Positions 16,112 through 24,701 of a stretch of 64,000 nucleotides of DNA are shown here, in pieces. The position numbers and the translations under genes are program-made. The stretch is from Streptomyces sp. 846.5. Lineage in GTDB: Bacteria; Actinomycetota; Actinomycetes; Streptomycetales; Streptomycetaceae. The first letter of the stretch is position 1, and the number at the start of each line of letters is the position of its first letter. Below the pieces are notes generated by a model. That model did no database searches. It saw nothing but the letters and a program-made list of their open reading frames with translations, and was not told the DNA's origin. The stretch covers positions 62,001 through 126,000 of the forward strand of contig NZ_SOBN01000004.1 of assembly GCF_004365705.1 (NCBI RefSeq), written 5' to 3'.

Positions 16112-17133
16112 GCAGCCACCACCTCTGGCCTCGGTCCCTCGCCCCGCGCCCAGCGCGCGACCTCCGGGGGCACGGCGGCGAACCGGGCACCGGGTCCGAT
16201 CCCGGCGCGGCGGGACCAGGGCGCCGCCGGCTGCGGCGCTTCGCCGGGTGCGGACATGCTGGTGACGACGACGCTGCCGGAGTTCGCGGCAACGCGGAGA
16301 CCGGCCGGTTCGATCGCGAGCACCGAACCGGCGGGGCCGCAGGGCCCTGTGTCCGTCGGCACCAGAGTGTGCCAGATCATCAGCTGCCGGCCGTCGAGGT
16401 CGGTGAACGCGCCCGGGTAGGGCGTGGTGAGCGCGCGCACCCAGTCGTGCACCTGGCGGGCGGTCCGGGTCCAGTCCAAGACGCCCATCTCCGGGGTGCG
16501 ACGCAGCAGCGAATCACCCTGGCCGGGATCCTGCCGTCGGCGCGGTGCGGTGCCGTCCAGCAGCGCCGGCAGGTGCTCGACGAGCATCTCCGCGCCTGTC
16601 TCGGCGATCCGTTCGTAAACTGTGCCGCAGGTGTCCTCGGGACCGATGACCACCGATCGCTGGTCGACGATGCTCCCTGTGTCCACGCCGGGATCGAGAA
16701 GCATCATGGTGTCGCCGGTGAGCGTCTCGCCGCGCAGAATGGCCCAGTTGACGGGGGCGCGACCGCGATGGCGCGGCAGCAGCGAGGCGTGGAAGCCGAC
16801 GCAGCCGTGCCGGGGCACGGCCAGCAGCGCCTCGCCGATCAGCCGGGTCCAGCCGACCACGACGAGCAGGTCCGGTTCCAGCCCGCGGATCGTCGCCACC
16901 ATGGCGGGGGCGTTGACATCGCCGGAGCGCAGCACCGGCACCCCGGCGGCATCGGCGAGCGACGCAAGATCGGTCAGTCCCGAGAGGCGCCCGGCCTGGT
17001 CTTCCGATGGCGTGACGACTGCGGCGACGGTCACCTGATCGCAGCTCAGCAGCGCGGCCAGTGCGGGACGCGCCTCATGGACGGCGCCGATGAAGACGAC
17101 CCGGCCCACCGGAGCGGTGTGCAGTGCGGACAT
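16108..17133 (-). CDS. Formyltransferase-family protein, likely sugar N-formyltransferase
   Basis: This 341-residue protein resembles methionyl-tRNA formyltransferase and ArnA-type sugar formyltransferases. The core GFHASLLPRHRGRAPVNWAI contains catalytic His115, and the catalytic Asp151 is in GVDTGSI. The Asn that normally precedes the His by two residues is replaced by Gly113 (GFH for N-x-H). A C-terminal OB-like domain follows (residues ~210-300). Its place beside a dehydratase/aminotransferase pathway and a deacetylase points to N10-formyl-THF-dependent formylation of an amino sugar rather than of tRNA. It lies 10 bp downstream of the flippase gene. Confidence 0.86.
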   Translation of the reverse strand: MSALHTAPVGRVVFIGAVHEARPALAALLSCDQVTVAAVVTPSEDQAGRLSGLTDLASLADAAGVPVLRSGDVNAPAMVATIRGLEPDLLVVVGWTRLIGEALLAVPRHGCVGFHASLLPRHRGRAPVNWAILRGETLTGDTMMLLDPGVDTGSIVDQRSVVIGPEDTCGTVYERIAETGAEMLVEHLPALLDGTAPRRRQDPGQGDSLLRRTPEMGVLDWTRTARQVHDWVRALTTPYPGAFTDLDGRQLMIWHTLVPTDTGPCGPAGSVLAIEPAGLRVAANSGSVVVTSMSAPGEAPQPAAPWSRRAGIGPGARFAAVPPEVARWARGEGPRPEVVAA

Positions 17134-17143
17134 GGGTTACTCC

Positions 17144-18472
17144 TTAGCGTTCGGGCGTGCACGGGGCGGGGACCGCCGTCCCCGGAAGGACCGCCTGGCG
17201 GGCCAGGTTCCGGCTGATGGCGGTCAGCAGCCCGGTCGTGACCAGGTAGGCCGCGCTGGAGGCGACAGCCGCGCCGACCGCGCCGTGCCTGGGGATGAGC
17301 AGAATGTCCAGGACCACGGTGACGACCACTCCGGTGCCCATGCCCAAGGAGTTCGCGCCGGGTCGGCCGATCCCGCACAGATGCGCGGAGGAGACGGCGG
17401 CGGCGCCCTCCACCGCGAGGCCGACCAGCAGGATGCACGCGGGCAGCACCGCGGGTCGGAACGCGCTCCCGTACAGCACCGGCAGGCCGATCACCGAGGC
17501 GATGGCCACCAGCGGCGTCAGAGCGATGGTGCCGGCCAGGGCCCGGGGCCGCAGTCGGCGAGCGTCACGGCCGGCCTCGCCCGGCTGCTGCCGGGCGAAG
17601 CGCGGGTTCAGCACGTAGTTCAGCGCACTGGCCGGCAAGCGCATCAGTTCGGCGAACTTCGAGGCGACCGCGTAGACACCGAGGACGGCCGGGCCGGCCA
17701 GCACGCCGAGGATCACGAAGTCCAGCCGCAGGTTGATCAGCATGAGCAGGTTGCCGAGCTGGCCTCGGACCCCGTACTTCATCACGTCCGAGGCGATCGC
17801 GCCGGACGGACGGCCCCGGTCGCGGGCGAAGCCGGTGGCCGCCAGCCGCGCCAGGGCGGTGAGCGCCGCAGCCACCCCGCCACCGATCATGCCGGCCACC
17901 ACCGCGTCGATGCCGCGCAGACCGAGGCAGAGCGCCAACCCGTAGGCGGGCAGGAAGAGCAGCTCCTCGCAGACGATCACAAGGTTGGCGCCGCGCATGT
18001 CGGCCGCACCCTGGCAGCACGCCTTGCCCCAGACGGTGATCAGCTGGGTGGCGGCGGTGATCCCGATCAGTGCGACGACCCGCGAGGGAACGGCGGTGAA
18101 CAGCATCCGGTGCAGCAACGGAGTCCCCGCGAACCACAGGGCGGGACCGAGGACCGCTCCGCCGACGGCCATCAGCGCGAGGGTGGGCCGCAGCCGCCGA
18201 TCGCTGCCCCTGGAGGCCAGGAAGTACGCCGAGGAGACCGGCAGGCCACAGCTCACCACTGCGCCGAGAAGCCAGGGCAGGACCCGCGCCAGCGCGTACT
18301 CGCCCAGCACGGCGGCCCCGGACAGGCGGGCCACCAGCAGACTCGCCACCGACACGATCAGCAGCGCGGACCCCTGAGCCACCAGGTTGCCCACCACACT
18401 GCGGCGCCCGAGCACGGGGGCGTCGGCGCGTCCCTGCCCCTGAGGTGCGGCTCGGTAGCCGGTGGCGGTCAT
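17144..18472 (-). CDS. Wzx-like polysaccharide flippase
   Basis: This 442-residue protein has about twelve hydrophobic segments of the MATE/MVF type, starting VVGNLVAQGSALLIVSVASL. Internal features such as KYGVRGQLGNLLMLINLRLD are seen in O-antigen and teichuronic flippases. It should move undecaprenyl-PP-linked repeat units across the membrane. The ATG at 18472 overlaps the stop of the polymerase gene by 4 bp, which fixes the start; longer frames run into that gene. Confidence 0.92.
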   Translation of the reverse strand: MTATGYRAAPQGQGRADAPVLGRRSVVGNLVAQGSALLIVSVASLLVARLSGAAVLGEYALARVLPWLLGAVVSCGLPVSSAYFLASRGSDRRLRPTLALMAVGGAVLGPALWFAGTPLLHRMLFTAVPSRVVALIGITAATQLITVWGKACCQGAADMRGANLVIVCEELLFLPAYGLALCLGLRGIDAVVAGMIGGGVAAALTALARLAATGFARDRGRPSGAIASDVMKYGVRGQLGNLLMLINLRLDFVILGVLAGPAVLGVYAVASKFAELMRLPASALNYVLNPRFARQQPGEAGRDARRLRPRALAGTIALTPLVAIASVIGLPVLYGSAFRPAVLPACILLVGLAVEGAAAVSSAHLCGIGRPGANSLGMGTGVVVTVVLDILLIPRHGAVGAAVASSAAYLVTTGLLTAISRNLARQAVLPGTAVPAPCTPER

Positions 18473-19824
18473 GGCTGCGGCGCTTCCCCGCCGTCGCCCG
18501 GCGGGCGGACGGCGTCGGGGTGGTCCGGGTCCGGGACGGAGGCCAGCACCGCGACGAAGGCCAGCAGGATCCAGACGAAGCGAAAGTGCAGGACCTGGTA
18601 GTAGGCGCCGGCCACGCCCATCGCCAGCAGTGCCGCGACCAGCCCGGCGGGCCTGGGGACCTGCGCGGCGAAACCCTGGCCGGGCGGCGCCCGCAGCACC
18701 CGGCCGGACCGCAGGGCGGCGGTCAGCACCAGGGCCACGATACCGAGCACCCCGAGCGGGCCGCGTTCGGTGAGGGCCGCCAGATAGTCGTCGTGGGATT
18801 CCTTGGCGTACGGGTACTGCCGGTCGTACAGCAGCTGTTTGGTGGTGCGCGGTCCGCTGCCGAGCAGACCGTCGGAGTAGTACATCTGGAGCGACTCGTG
18901 GACGAGCGCGGACCGCTGGGACGTGCTGTTGTCGCTGCGGCCGAGAGAGTTGACCAGCAGCGGCTGTCCCGACTGCACGGCCCAGTGCTGGACCGTGCCG
19001 AACGACACCGTCTGCATCGCCGTCCCCGTGACCGTCCCGGTCACCAGTACGAATGCCAGGGCCGCGACCATCCCGTTCCTGCGCCAGATCGCCACGGCGG
19101 CGATGAAGGCCAGTCCGACCGCCAGTTCCAGCAGACCGCCGTTGGATTCGGAGAGTGCGAAAGCCCACAGCAACATCGCGTAGCCGAACCACCGCACCGG
19201 CGCGCGCCGTGGTCGCTTGGTGGCGAAGACCAGGAACAGCGAGACCACCCAGTAGGCGGCGGCATAGTTGGGATCGCCGAGGGTGAACAGCAGCCGGTTG
19301 CCCTCGGCGGCGGAGATCCCCTCGATGACGGAGATGTGAGCCAGCGAGGCGAGCACCAGCAAGGCCGCCCAGCCGATCGCCGAGCAGGCGAAGGTCGTGG
19401 TCAGCATGCGCAACACGTTCGGGCGGCGGGCGATGTTGTACAGCGCGACCGTCCAGGCGATCAGTGCCAGGTCCTGGACGAGCTGGAGCAGCGAGATGCC
19501 CGGCAGCGGGCCCACCAGCCCGGCGGCTGCGCCCCCGAGGATCAGCAGACCCATCGGCAGCACGTACGGGGCGCCGAGCCTCCGGCCGCTGGTGGCGGCC
19601 CATACCGCCACCAGTGCCAGCGTGCCCACGGTGAACAGGTCCACCGGCGAGGTATGGCCCGGACCGGTCGGCTGGAGGATCGGCTGGAAGGCCATCCCCA
19701 GACAGGCGACCCAGGCGGCGGTGCGCTCGGCGGTGCCCCGCCAGGCTCGCCTGCCGCTCGCGGCATCGGTCGCCGTGGGCGCCGGCCGGGCGACGGCGGG
19801 TCGCACGGTACCTGTGGCGATCAC
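18469..19824 (-). CDS. Wzy/O-antigen-ligase-like polymerase
   Basis: This 451-residue integral membrane protein has about twelve helices and one large external loop (residues ~270-340, containing SQRSALVHESLQMYYSDGLLG and AKESHDDYLAAL). The SHDDYL-type loop motif is characteristic of Wzy/WaaL-fold polymerases, which join repeat units outside the membrane. GTG 19824 overlaps the upstream kinase-like gene's stop (GTGA). The upstream in-frame extension to 19941 would overlap that gene further and is less likely. Confidence 0.88.
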   Translation of the reverse strand: MIATGTVRPAVARPAPTATDAASGRRAWRGTAERTAAWVACLGMAFQPILQPTGPGHTSPVDLFTVGTLALVAVWAATSGRRLGAPYVLPMGLLILGGAAAGLVGPLPGISLLQLVQDLALIAWTVALYNIARRPNVLRMLTTTFACSAIGWAALLVLASLAHISVIEGISAAEGNRLLFTLGDPNYAAAYWVVSLFLVFATKRPRRAPVRWFGYAMLLWAFALSESNGGLLELAVGLAFIAAVAIWRRNGMVAALAFVLVTGTVTGTAMQTVSFGTVQHWAVQSGQPLLVNSLGRSDNSTSQRSALVHESLQMYYSDGLLGSGPRTTKQLLYDRQYPYAKESHDDYLAALTERGPLGVLGIVALVLTAALRSGRVLRAPPGQGFAAQVPRPAGLVAALLAMGVAGAYYQVLHFRFVWILLAFVAVLASVPDPDHPDAVRPPGDGGEAPQP

Positions 19825-21101
19825 GGGGTCACCGCCGTGGAGAGCTGGTCGAAGACCCGGAGTTGTCGCTGGCGGAAGCCTTCGTCCGTGGCCTCCGCGG
19901 CGAGCGCGGCGACCTCGGCGAGGACGGCGTCGCGTCCGCATTCGGGGGGAAGGCCGAGGCGTGCCAGCCCGCGCCCGAGGTACTCCCGGACCAGGTCCGG
20001 GTACCAGCCGGCGCCGTCCAGCGCATAGGAGACCAGGGCGGCCGGATCACCGGCGACCAGTCCGGGATGACCCCGCACCCGATGCCCTGGCCGGGTGTGC
20101 CGGTCCAGGTAGTGCGAGTAGCTGAGTACGAAGCGGGCCAGGTCACGGGTCGGACTGCCGGCCCGCTCCGACCGTTCCCAGTCCACCACCCCACTGACGG
20201 CGCCCTGGCGGACCAGCACGTTGCCCGGCCAGAAGTCGCCGTGCACCGCGGTGCGCGGGGCGGTGTACCGGCCCAGCCTGTGCCGCAGCGCGATCAGCCG
20301 CGCGAGCAGGCCGGTTCCTCCGTCGGGCTCGGCAACGAGCCGGCGGGCGAAGGTGTCCACCAGCCCGGGAGCCAGGTCCAGCGGTGCCGTCCCGTCGGTC
20401 GTCGCGGACTGGAAGGCCGCGAGCCAGGCCTGTGCGGAGGAGAGATCGGCGCGTACCGTCGCCGCCCGCGCGGTGTGCCCGTGGCGGTGGTAGGCGACCA
20501 GCATCGGAGTGCCCGGTTGCGCGGTGGTCACCAGGGTGGGCAGCCCGGCGTGGACCATCAGCTCGACGACCTCCGGGACGGTCTTGCGCAGCACCCCGAG
20601 GGGCAGAGCGCCGACCCTGCGCAGCCGCTCGGCCTCGGCCAGCACCCGGGTGGCCGCGCCCGGTCCGGACGGCAGTTTCACCGCCAGGGTCGGCCATGGC
20701 TCGATGGGGCCGAACAACAGCAACAGCGTCCGGGCGTCCGGGTCGTGACTGTGCCGCAGGACCAGCAGCCGGGTGCCGTGGGCAGCGAGGAGATCGGTGA
20801 GCCGGCTCTCGTCCGGCCGCCGACGGTGCGCGGCCAGGAGCAGGTGCGGCATCAACCCCCACAGCGGGCGGACCCGGAGGATCTCCCGGGCGGCGGTGTA
20901 CGCCCAGTCCGGCACGGCACTGTGGGGCTGCGCCGCGAGCAGCGCGGTGCGTACATAGCGCAGCACCGGCGCCTCCGTGGCGGCGACCACCAGGGGCCGG
21001 CTGCGCGACGGCAGCGCCACGAAGCGCTGGTCCGTCGGCAGCAGGCCGCGCCACCGCTCCAGGTCGGATTCGACGTCGGATTCGACTGCACGGGAGGTCA
21101 T
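19821..21101 (-). CDS. APH/choline-kinase-like phosphotransferase
   Basis: This 426-residue protein has an N-terminal ~130-residue region of unknown fold followed by an APH-type kinase domain. AVKL (Lys142) would be the ATP lysine, EAER a candidate helix-C Glu, HGDFWPGNVLV (287-297) the catalytic loop, and GVVDWERSE the metal-binding Asp307. It is probably an active small-molecule or sugar kinase. In this operon it may phosphorylate a sugar, a repeat unit or a choline-like decoration; the substrate is unknown. It overlaps its neighbours on both sides by 4 bp. Confidence 0.8.
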   Translation of the reverse strand: MTSRAVESDVESDLERWRGLLPTDQRFVALPSRSRPLVVAATEAPVLRYVRTALLAAQPHSAVPDWAYTAAREILRVRPLWGLMPHLLLAAHRRRPDESRLTDLLAAHGTRLLVLRHSHDPDARTLLLLFGPIEPWPTLAVKLPSGPGAATRVLAEAERLRRVGALPLGVLRKTVPEVVELMVHAGLPTLVTTAQPGTPMLVAYHRHGHTARAATVRADLSSAQAWLAAFQSATTDGTAPLDLAPGLVDTFARRLVAEPDGGTGLLARLIALRHRLGRYTAPRTAVHGDFWPGNVLVRQGAVSGVVDWERSERAGSPTRDLARFVLSYSHYLDRHTRPGHRVRGHPGLVAGDPAALVSYALDGAGWYPDLVREYLGRGLARLGLPPECGRDAVLAEVAALAAEATDEGFRQRQLRVFDQLSTAVTP

Positions 21102-22543
21102 GTCAGCACCGCGAAGGGACGTAGCCGGGCGACCGGCCGGACCAGGCCGTTGCCGACCAGGATGGCCAGGGCCGCGTCGACCCCTCGGTCATCGAGCTGT
21201 GGGATCTCCTGCGGCGCGGCGTCGGTGTAGCCGTACCGCCGAGTGTGCCGCCGGTACGGGTCGTGGCCGGAGCGGCCGTCCCGGGCGAAGGCGCTGATGA
21301 TGCTGCCGGTGCCGTGGCAGGCGGTGTACAGGCTGCGGTGTGCCTGCGGCGCCGGTACGCACAGGAAGGACGAGGTGCGGTTGGTGCCGGGCACCAGCAG
21401 CGGTTGACCGGTCTCGGCGAAGGCGGGGTGACCGGCCATCAGCTCCGGGGTCCAGGCGCGTGCGGCGTTGTGCCGGTGCACATAGGCGGGCCCACCGTCG
21501 ACGGTCTCCTGGTACACCGAGTTGTGCGGCGAGTCGACCACCAGCCGCAGCCGCGCCCCGAGCGACTCGGACGCGTAGCCGCACAGCGAGGCGTAGGTGG
21601 CCAGCCGGTAGGCGAAGCCGTAGTTCATCGAAAGCCGCTGCGCCAGCACCATCCGGCGGCCTTCGTCCGAGTCGATCGGTACCGAGGGGCAGCCGGCCGT
21701 GAAGTACGCCTGGTACCGCTGCCGTGCCCGGGCCGGAGAGCGGGCGGCGAGGTGCGAGAGCGGCTTCTGCACCGCCATCTCCGCGCGGAGCAGGCGGGAG
21801 GCCGACTTGCGGCGTGCGTACAGCTCGCCGATCTGGCTGGTGAGCACGCCACCGCCGTTGTGGAACTGCAGGGTCACCTGGCCCTGGAACACCCCGAGCC
21901 GGCCGGCGATCTCCGGCTCGAACACCTCCTCCACCTCCTGGAGCTCCAGGAAGTGGGTGCTCGGTCCGATCGAGCCGAAGCGCAGCCGGGCCAGCTGCAC
22001 GCAGATCCAGGGCAGTTCGCGGCGCGCCCGGTGCGCCCCGCCGAACTCCTCCACCGGCAGCCGGCCGAACTCCTCGACCCGGTCCAGGTCGTGACGTTCC
22101 AGGCCGTACCGTTCGGCGGCGAAGTCGGCGCCCAGGACGGCGGCGCGCAGCACCTCGTCACGGCTGAGTTCGAACTTCCACCCGGGTGGGTTCGGGTAGC
22201 GTTCCCGGACCCGGCGGTAGAAGTCGGCGACTGCGGCGGCGCCGGGGCGTGCCGTGTCCAGCGTGGCCAGCGCCATACCACAGTTGAGCGCGGAGTCGGT
22301 GAGGGCGGGGCGGATCGCGTCCCGGGTCGCCACCGCGATGCTCGACGGCATCTCGGACTTCTCCTTGTGGCAGAAGTCCGGCAGCACGACCGGGGGCGCG
22401 GCGAGATCCAGGGTCGCGGTGCCGTCGCGAAGCCGGTCCAGCAGCGCCGGATCGGCGCGGGCGTCGGCGCTGTCGAACACGCTGAGGTCCGTCACCGCGT
22501 CGTCGGGCCGGTCTGCGGGGTGAGTGAACACGTCTATGCGCAT
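21098..22543 (-). CDS. Divergent RtcB-family protein inside a glycan operon
   Basis: This 481-residue protein aligns with the 3'-phosphate RNA ligase RtcB. LPDFCHKEKSEMPSSIAVAT matches the N-terminal PDvHxGxG region, and NCGM holds Cys88. THFLELQ holds His197 and Glu200, LQFHNGGG holds His228, SPHNSVYQE holds His340 and YVHRHNAARA the following strand. ACHGTGS holds His410, at the position that is guanylylated in RtcB. The Mn-binding set is therefore largely kept. The DIGCGM aspartate is Ala, the NHF asparagine is Thr, and the HRKG lysine is His. It overlaps both neighbouring genes, so it is translated as part of the glycan operon. No archease gene is nearby. Either an RNA repair enzyme has been recruited here or the fold has a new nucleotidyl-transfer role. 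Confidence 0.78.
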   Translation of the reverse strand: MRIDVFTHPADRPDDAVTDLSVFDSADARADPALLDRLRDGTATLDLAAPPVVLPDFCHKEKSEMPSSIAVATRDAIRPALTDSALNCGMALATLDTARPGAAAVADFYRRVRERYPNPPGWKFELSRDEVLRAAVLGADFAAERYGLERHDLDRVEEFGRLPVEEFGGAHRARRELPWICVQLARLRFGSIGPSTHFLELQEVEEVFEPEIAGRLGVFQGQVTLQFHNGGGVLTSQIGELYARRKSASRLLRAEMAVQKPLSHLAARSPARARQRYQAYFTAGCPSVPIDSDEGRRMVLAQRLSMNYGFAYRLATYASLCGYASESLGARLRLVVDSPHNSVYQETVDGGPAYVHRHNAARAWTPELMAGHPAFAETGQPLLVPGTNRTSSFLCVPAPQAHRSLYTACHGTGSIISAFARDGRSGHDPYRRHTRRYGYTDAAPQEIPQLDDRGVDAALAILVGNGLVRPVARLRPFAVLT

Positions 22544-23712
22544 GTCAGGTCCTCGTGATCGGCCTGCCGCCGGTCCGCCCGGACGGGCGCAGGGGCGTAG
22601 GCGGCCAGCAGGGTGTCGGCCAGTGCGCGCTCGGTGTAGCGGTCGTCGATCCGGGCGCGCGCGGCCGCTGCCATCCGGGCGGCCTCGTCCGGCCGGTCGA
22701 GCAGGTACCCGATCGCGGCCGCGAACAGGTCGGGGCGTTCCGGCGGCACCAGCAGCCCGGACTCACCCGGGCACACCACGTCCGGCACCGAGTTGACGGC
22801 GCTCGCCACCACCGGAATGCCGCAGACCATCGCTTCGACGATCGCCACCGGCAGCCCCTCGTAACGGCTCGGCAGCGCGAAGACGTCGAACGCCGGAAGC
22901 AGTTCCGGTACGTCCGGCCGCTCGCCCACCAGCAGCACGCGGGCCGTCGGCAGCGCGCGCTGCGCCTGCTCGCGTACCGCGGCCGCCAGCTCACCGCCGC
23001 CCACCCAGACACCGGTGACCTCGGGCCGGTCCAGCGCGGCCAGCGCGGCGACGAAGTGTTCCGGGGCCTTCTGGTAGGAGAGCCGGCCGACCGCGCCGAC
23101 CACGGACGCGGAGTCCGGCAGCCCCAGCATCCGCCGCGCGTGAGCCCGGGTCTGCTGCGATCGGGCCGTCGCGCCGGTGTGCACCGGAACGCCGATGGTG
23201 CGCACCCGCTCGGGCCTGATCAGTCCGCGCCGGACGGCCTCGACCGACACCGCCGTGCCGACGCACAGCGCCACGTCGGTGATGCGGCCGAGGCCACGTT
23301 CGATGCGTACGTAGGCCTCGCGGCGCAGCGGCGACTGGAACTCGTGGAACGGGAAGCCGTGGTAGGTGTGCACGATGCGCGGCACACCGGTGCGGTGCGC
23401 CGCCGTTCGCCCCACCGCGCCTGCCTTGGTGCTGTGGGTGTGCACGACGTCGAAGCTGCGGCGCTCGAACAGCGCGGTGAGACGGCGCAGCGCCCGCGCA
23501 TCGTCCAGGGGCGCGATGGGAGAGCGCAGCGAGGGCTCCAGCACCACCTCCAGGCCCGCGTCGGCGGCCTGGTCCAGGAGCCGGTCGCCGCTGCCTGCGA
23601 TGATCGTCACCTGGTAGATTTCCGGATCCAGCGCGCGGGCCCCACGCAGGGCCACCACCCCGGCCCCGGCCTGCATCCGGGTGATCACCGTGGCCACGCG
23701 CACCCGGGTCAT
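22534..23712 (-). CDS. Glycosyltransferase family 4
   Basis: This 392-residue GT-B enzyme has the N-terminal RVRVATVITRMQAGAG, the acceptor-side motif VVHTHSTKAGAVGRTAA, HTYHGFPFHEFQSPLRRE, then VGRLSYQKAPEHFVAAL and the donor-site SRYEGLPVAIVEAM. It is clearly paralogous to the GT4 at 27122-28369. It probably adds one residue of the repeat unit on the cytoplasmic face. It overlaps the RtcB-like gene by 10 bp and the HprK-like gene by 4 bp. Confidence 0.93.
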   Translation of the reverse strand: MTRVRVATVITRMQAGAGVVALRGARALDPEIYQVTIIAGSGDRLLDQAADAGLEVVLEPSLRSPIAPLDDARALRRLTALFERRSFDVVHTHSTKAGAVGRTAAHRTGVPRIVHTYHGFPFHEFQSPLRREAYVRIERGLGRITDVALCVGTAVSVEAVRRGLIRPERVRTIGVPVHTGATARSQQTRAHARRMLGLPDSASVVGAVGRLSYQKAPEHFVAALAALDRPEVTGVWVGGGELAAAVREQAQRALPTARVLLVGERPDVPELLPAFDVFALPSRYEGLPVAIVEAMVCGIPVVASAVNSVPDVVCPGESGLLVPPERPDLFAAAIGYLLDRPDEAARMAAAARARIDDRYTERALADTLLAAYAPAPVRADRRQADHEDLTCA

Positions 23713-24701
23713 GGGGTCACCGCCAGGGAGCATGCGAGCAGTTCGGCCAGACCGGCGCCGGGCGTGGCGCCGAGGACGATCTCGTAGGCGGGCAGCCGCT
23801 CGGCCAGGGTCTCGGCGATCGCGGCGACCGGTGGGTGGCTCGGGCCGATCCCGGTGCCCAGCGCGAGTGTGGCCGCGTACGGCCAGTACCGGCGCAGCTC
23901 GCCCGCCATATAGGTGCCGGTGGTCAGCGCGCGTGCCGCCGTGGCCGGGTCCAGCGGCGCGATCACGGGATGGTCCTGGTTCCCCCGGCGCAGCACGACC
24001 AGCCGGTCGGGGCACAGCGCATCGACCCGGCCGGGCAGCGACCGTTCGCTGCGGCCGTACGCCATCCGGCGTCCACCGCCGCCCTCCACCCGCACCGGCT
24101 CGACCAGGCCGTGTGCCCAGATCCCTTCACTGGCACAGAGGTTGTCCGAGCAGGCCACCTCGCCGGCGGCCACCGCCCGGAGCAGCAGCGTGGACCGGCC
24201 GATGCCGCCGGGTCCAGCCAGCAGGCAGGTCGCATCTCCCACCGTGACCGCCGCGGCGTGCAGCGGCACCCGGCCCCGGAGGCCGGCCCACCACAGCGCG
24301 GGGTACTGCACCAGCACCGCGCGCGCCAGCAGGTGGAAGCGGGAGGGCAGCGCCCGCGAGGCGAGCCGTTCCCGGACCGGCGGGCGCCAGCGGGCCTCCA
24401 CGCTCAGCCGCTCGCCGTCGGTGCGGAGACACAGGTCGAAGCCGCTGCCGGCGGCGTTGGTCAGCAGCACCGCGCCGCGTCGGAGGTAGGCGCCTCTGGT
24501 CAGCGGCTCCGCCCCGGACAGGTCGAAGCCGGTGCGGTCCGCGGAGACGACCACCTCGACGTCCGGCGGCTCGGCCCCGACCGGGTGCCAGGCGCCCGGG
24601 CACGCCTCGGCGAGCAGGCGCGCCAACCAGGGCTCCGAGCAGGACACCACCAGCACCTGCCCGGCCTGGAGCAGGGCCGCGCGCATCAGAACGGCGGTCA
24701 C
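23709..24701 (-). CDS. HprK-like kinase domain protein
   Basis: This 330-residue protein has an N-terminal ~140-residue domain of mixed strands and a C-terminal P-loop domain. VPLHAAAVTVGD leads into Walker A GPGGIGRST (163-171), and ACSDN follows as in HPr kinase/phosphorylase-related proteins. Short HprK-like kinases occur in several exopolysaccharide and peptide-modifying clusters, where substrates are mostly unknown. Here the partner could be a sugar, a lipid-linked intermediate or a neighbouring protein. It overlaps genes on both sides by 4 bp, so it belongs to the operon. Confidence 0.75.
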   Translation of the reverse strand: MTAVLMRAALLQAGQVLVVSCSEPWLARLLAEACPGAWHPVGAEPPDVEVVVSADRTGFDLSGAEPLTRGAYLRRGAVLLTNAAGSGFDLCLRTDGERLSVEARWRPPVRERLASRALPSRFHLLARAVLVQYPALWWAGLRGRVPLHAAAVTVGDATCLLAGPGGIGRSTLLLRAVAAGEVACSDNLCASEGIWAHGLVEPVRVEGGGGRRMAYGRSERSLPGRVDALCPDRLVVLRRGNQDHPVIAPLDPATAARALTTGTYMAGELRRYWPYAATLALGTGIGPSHPPVAAIAETLAERLPAYEIVLGATPGAGLAELLACSLAVTP

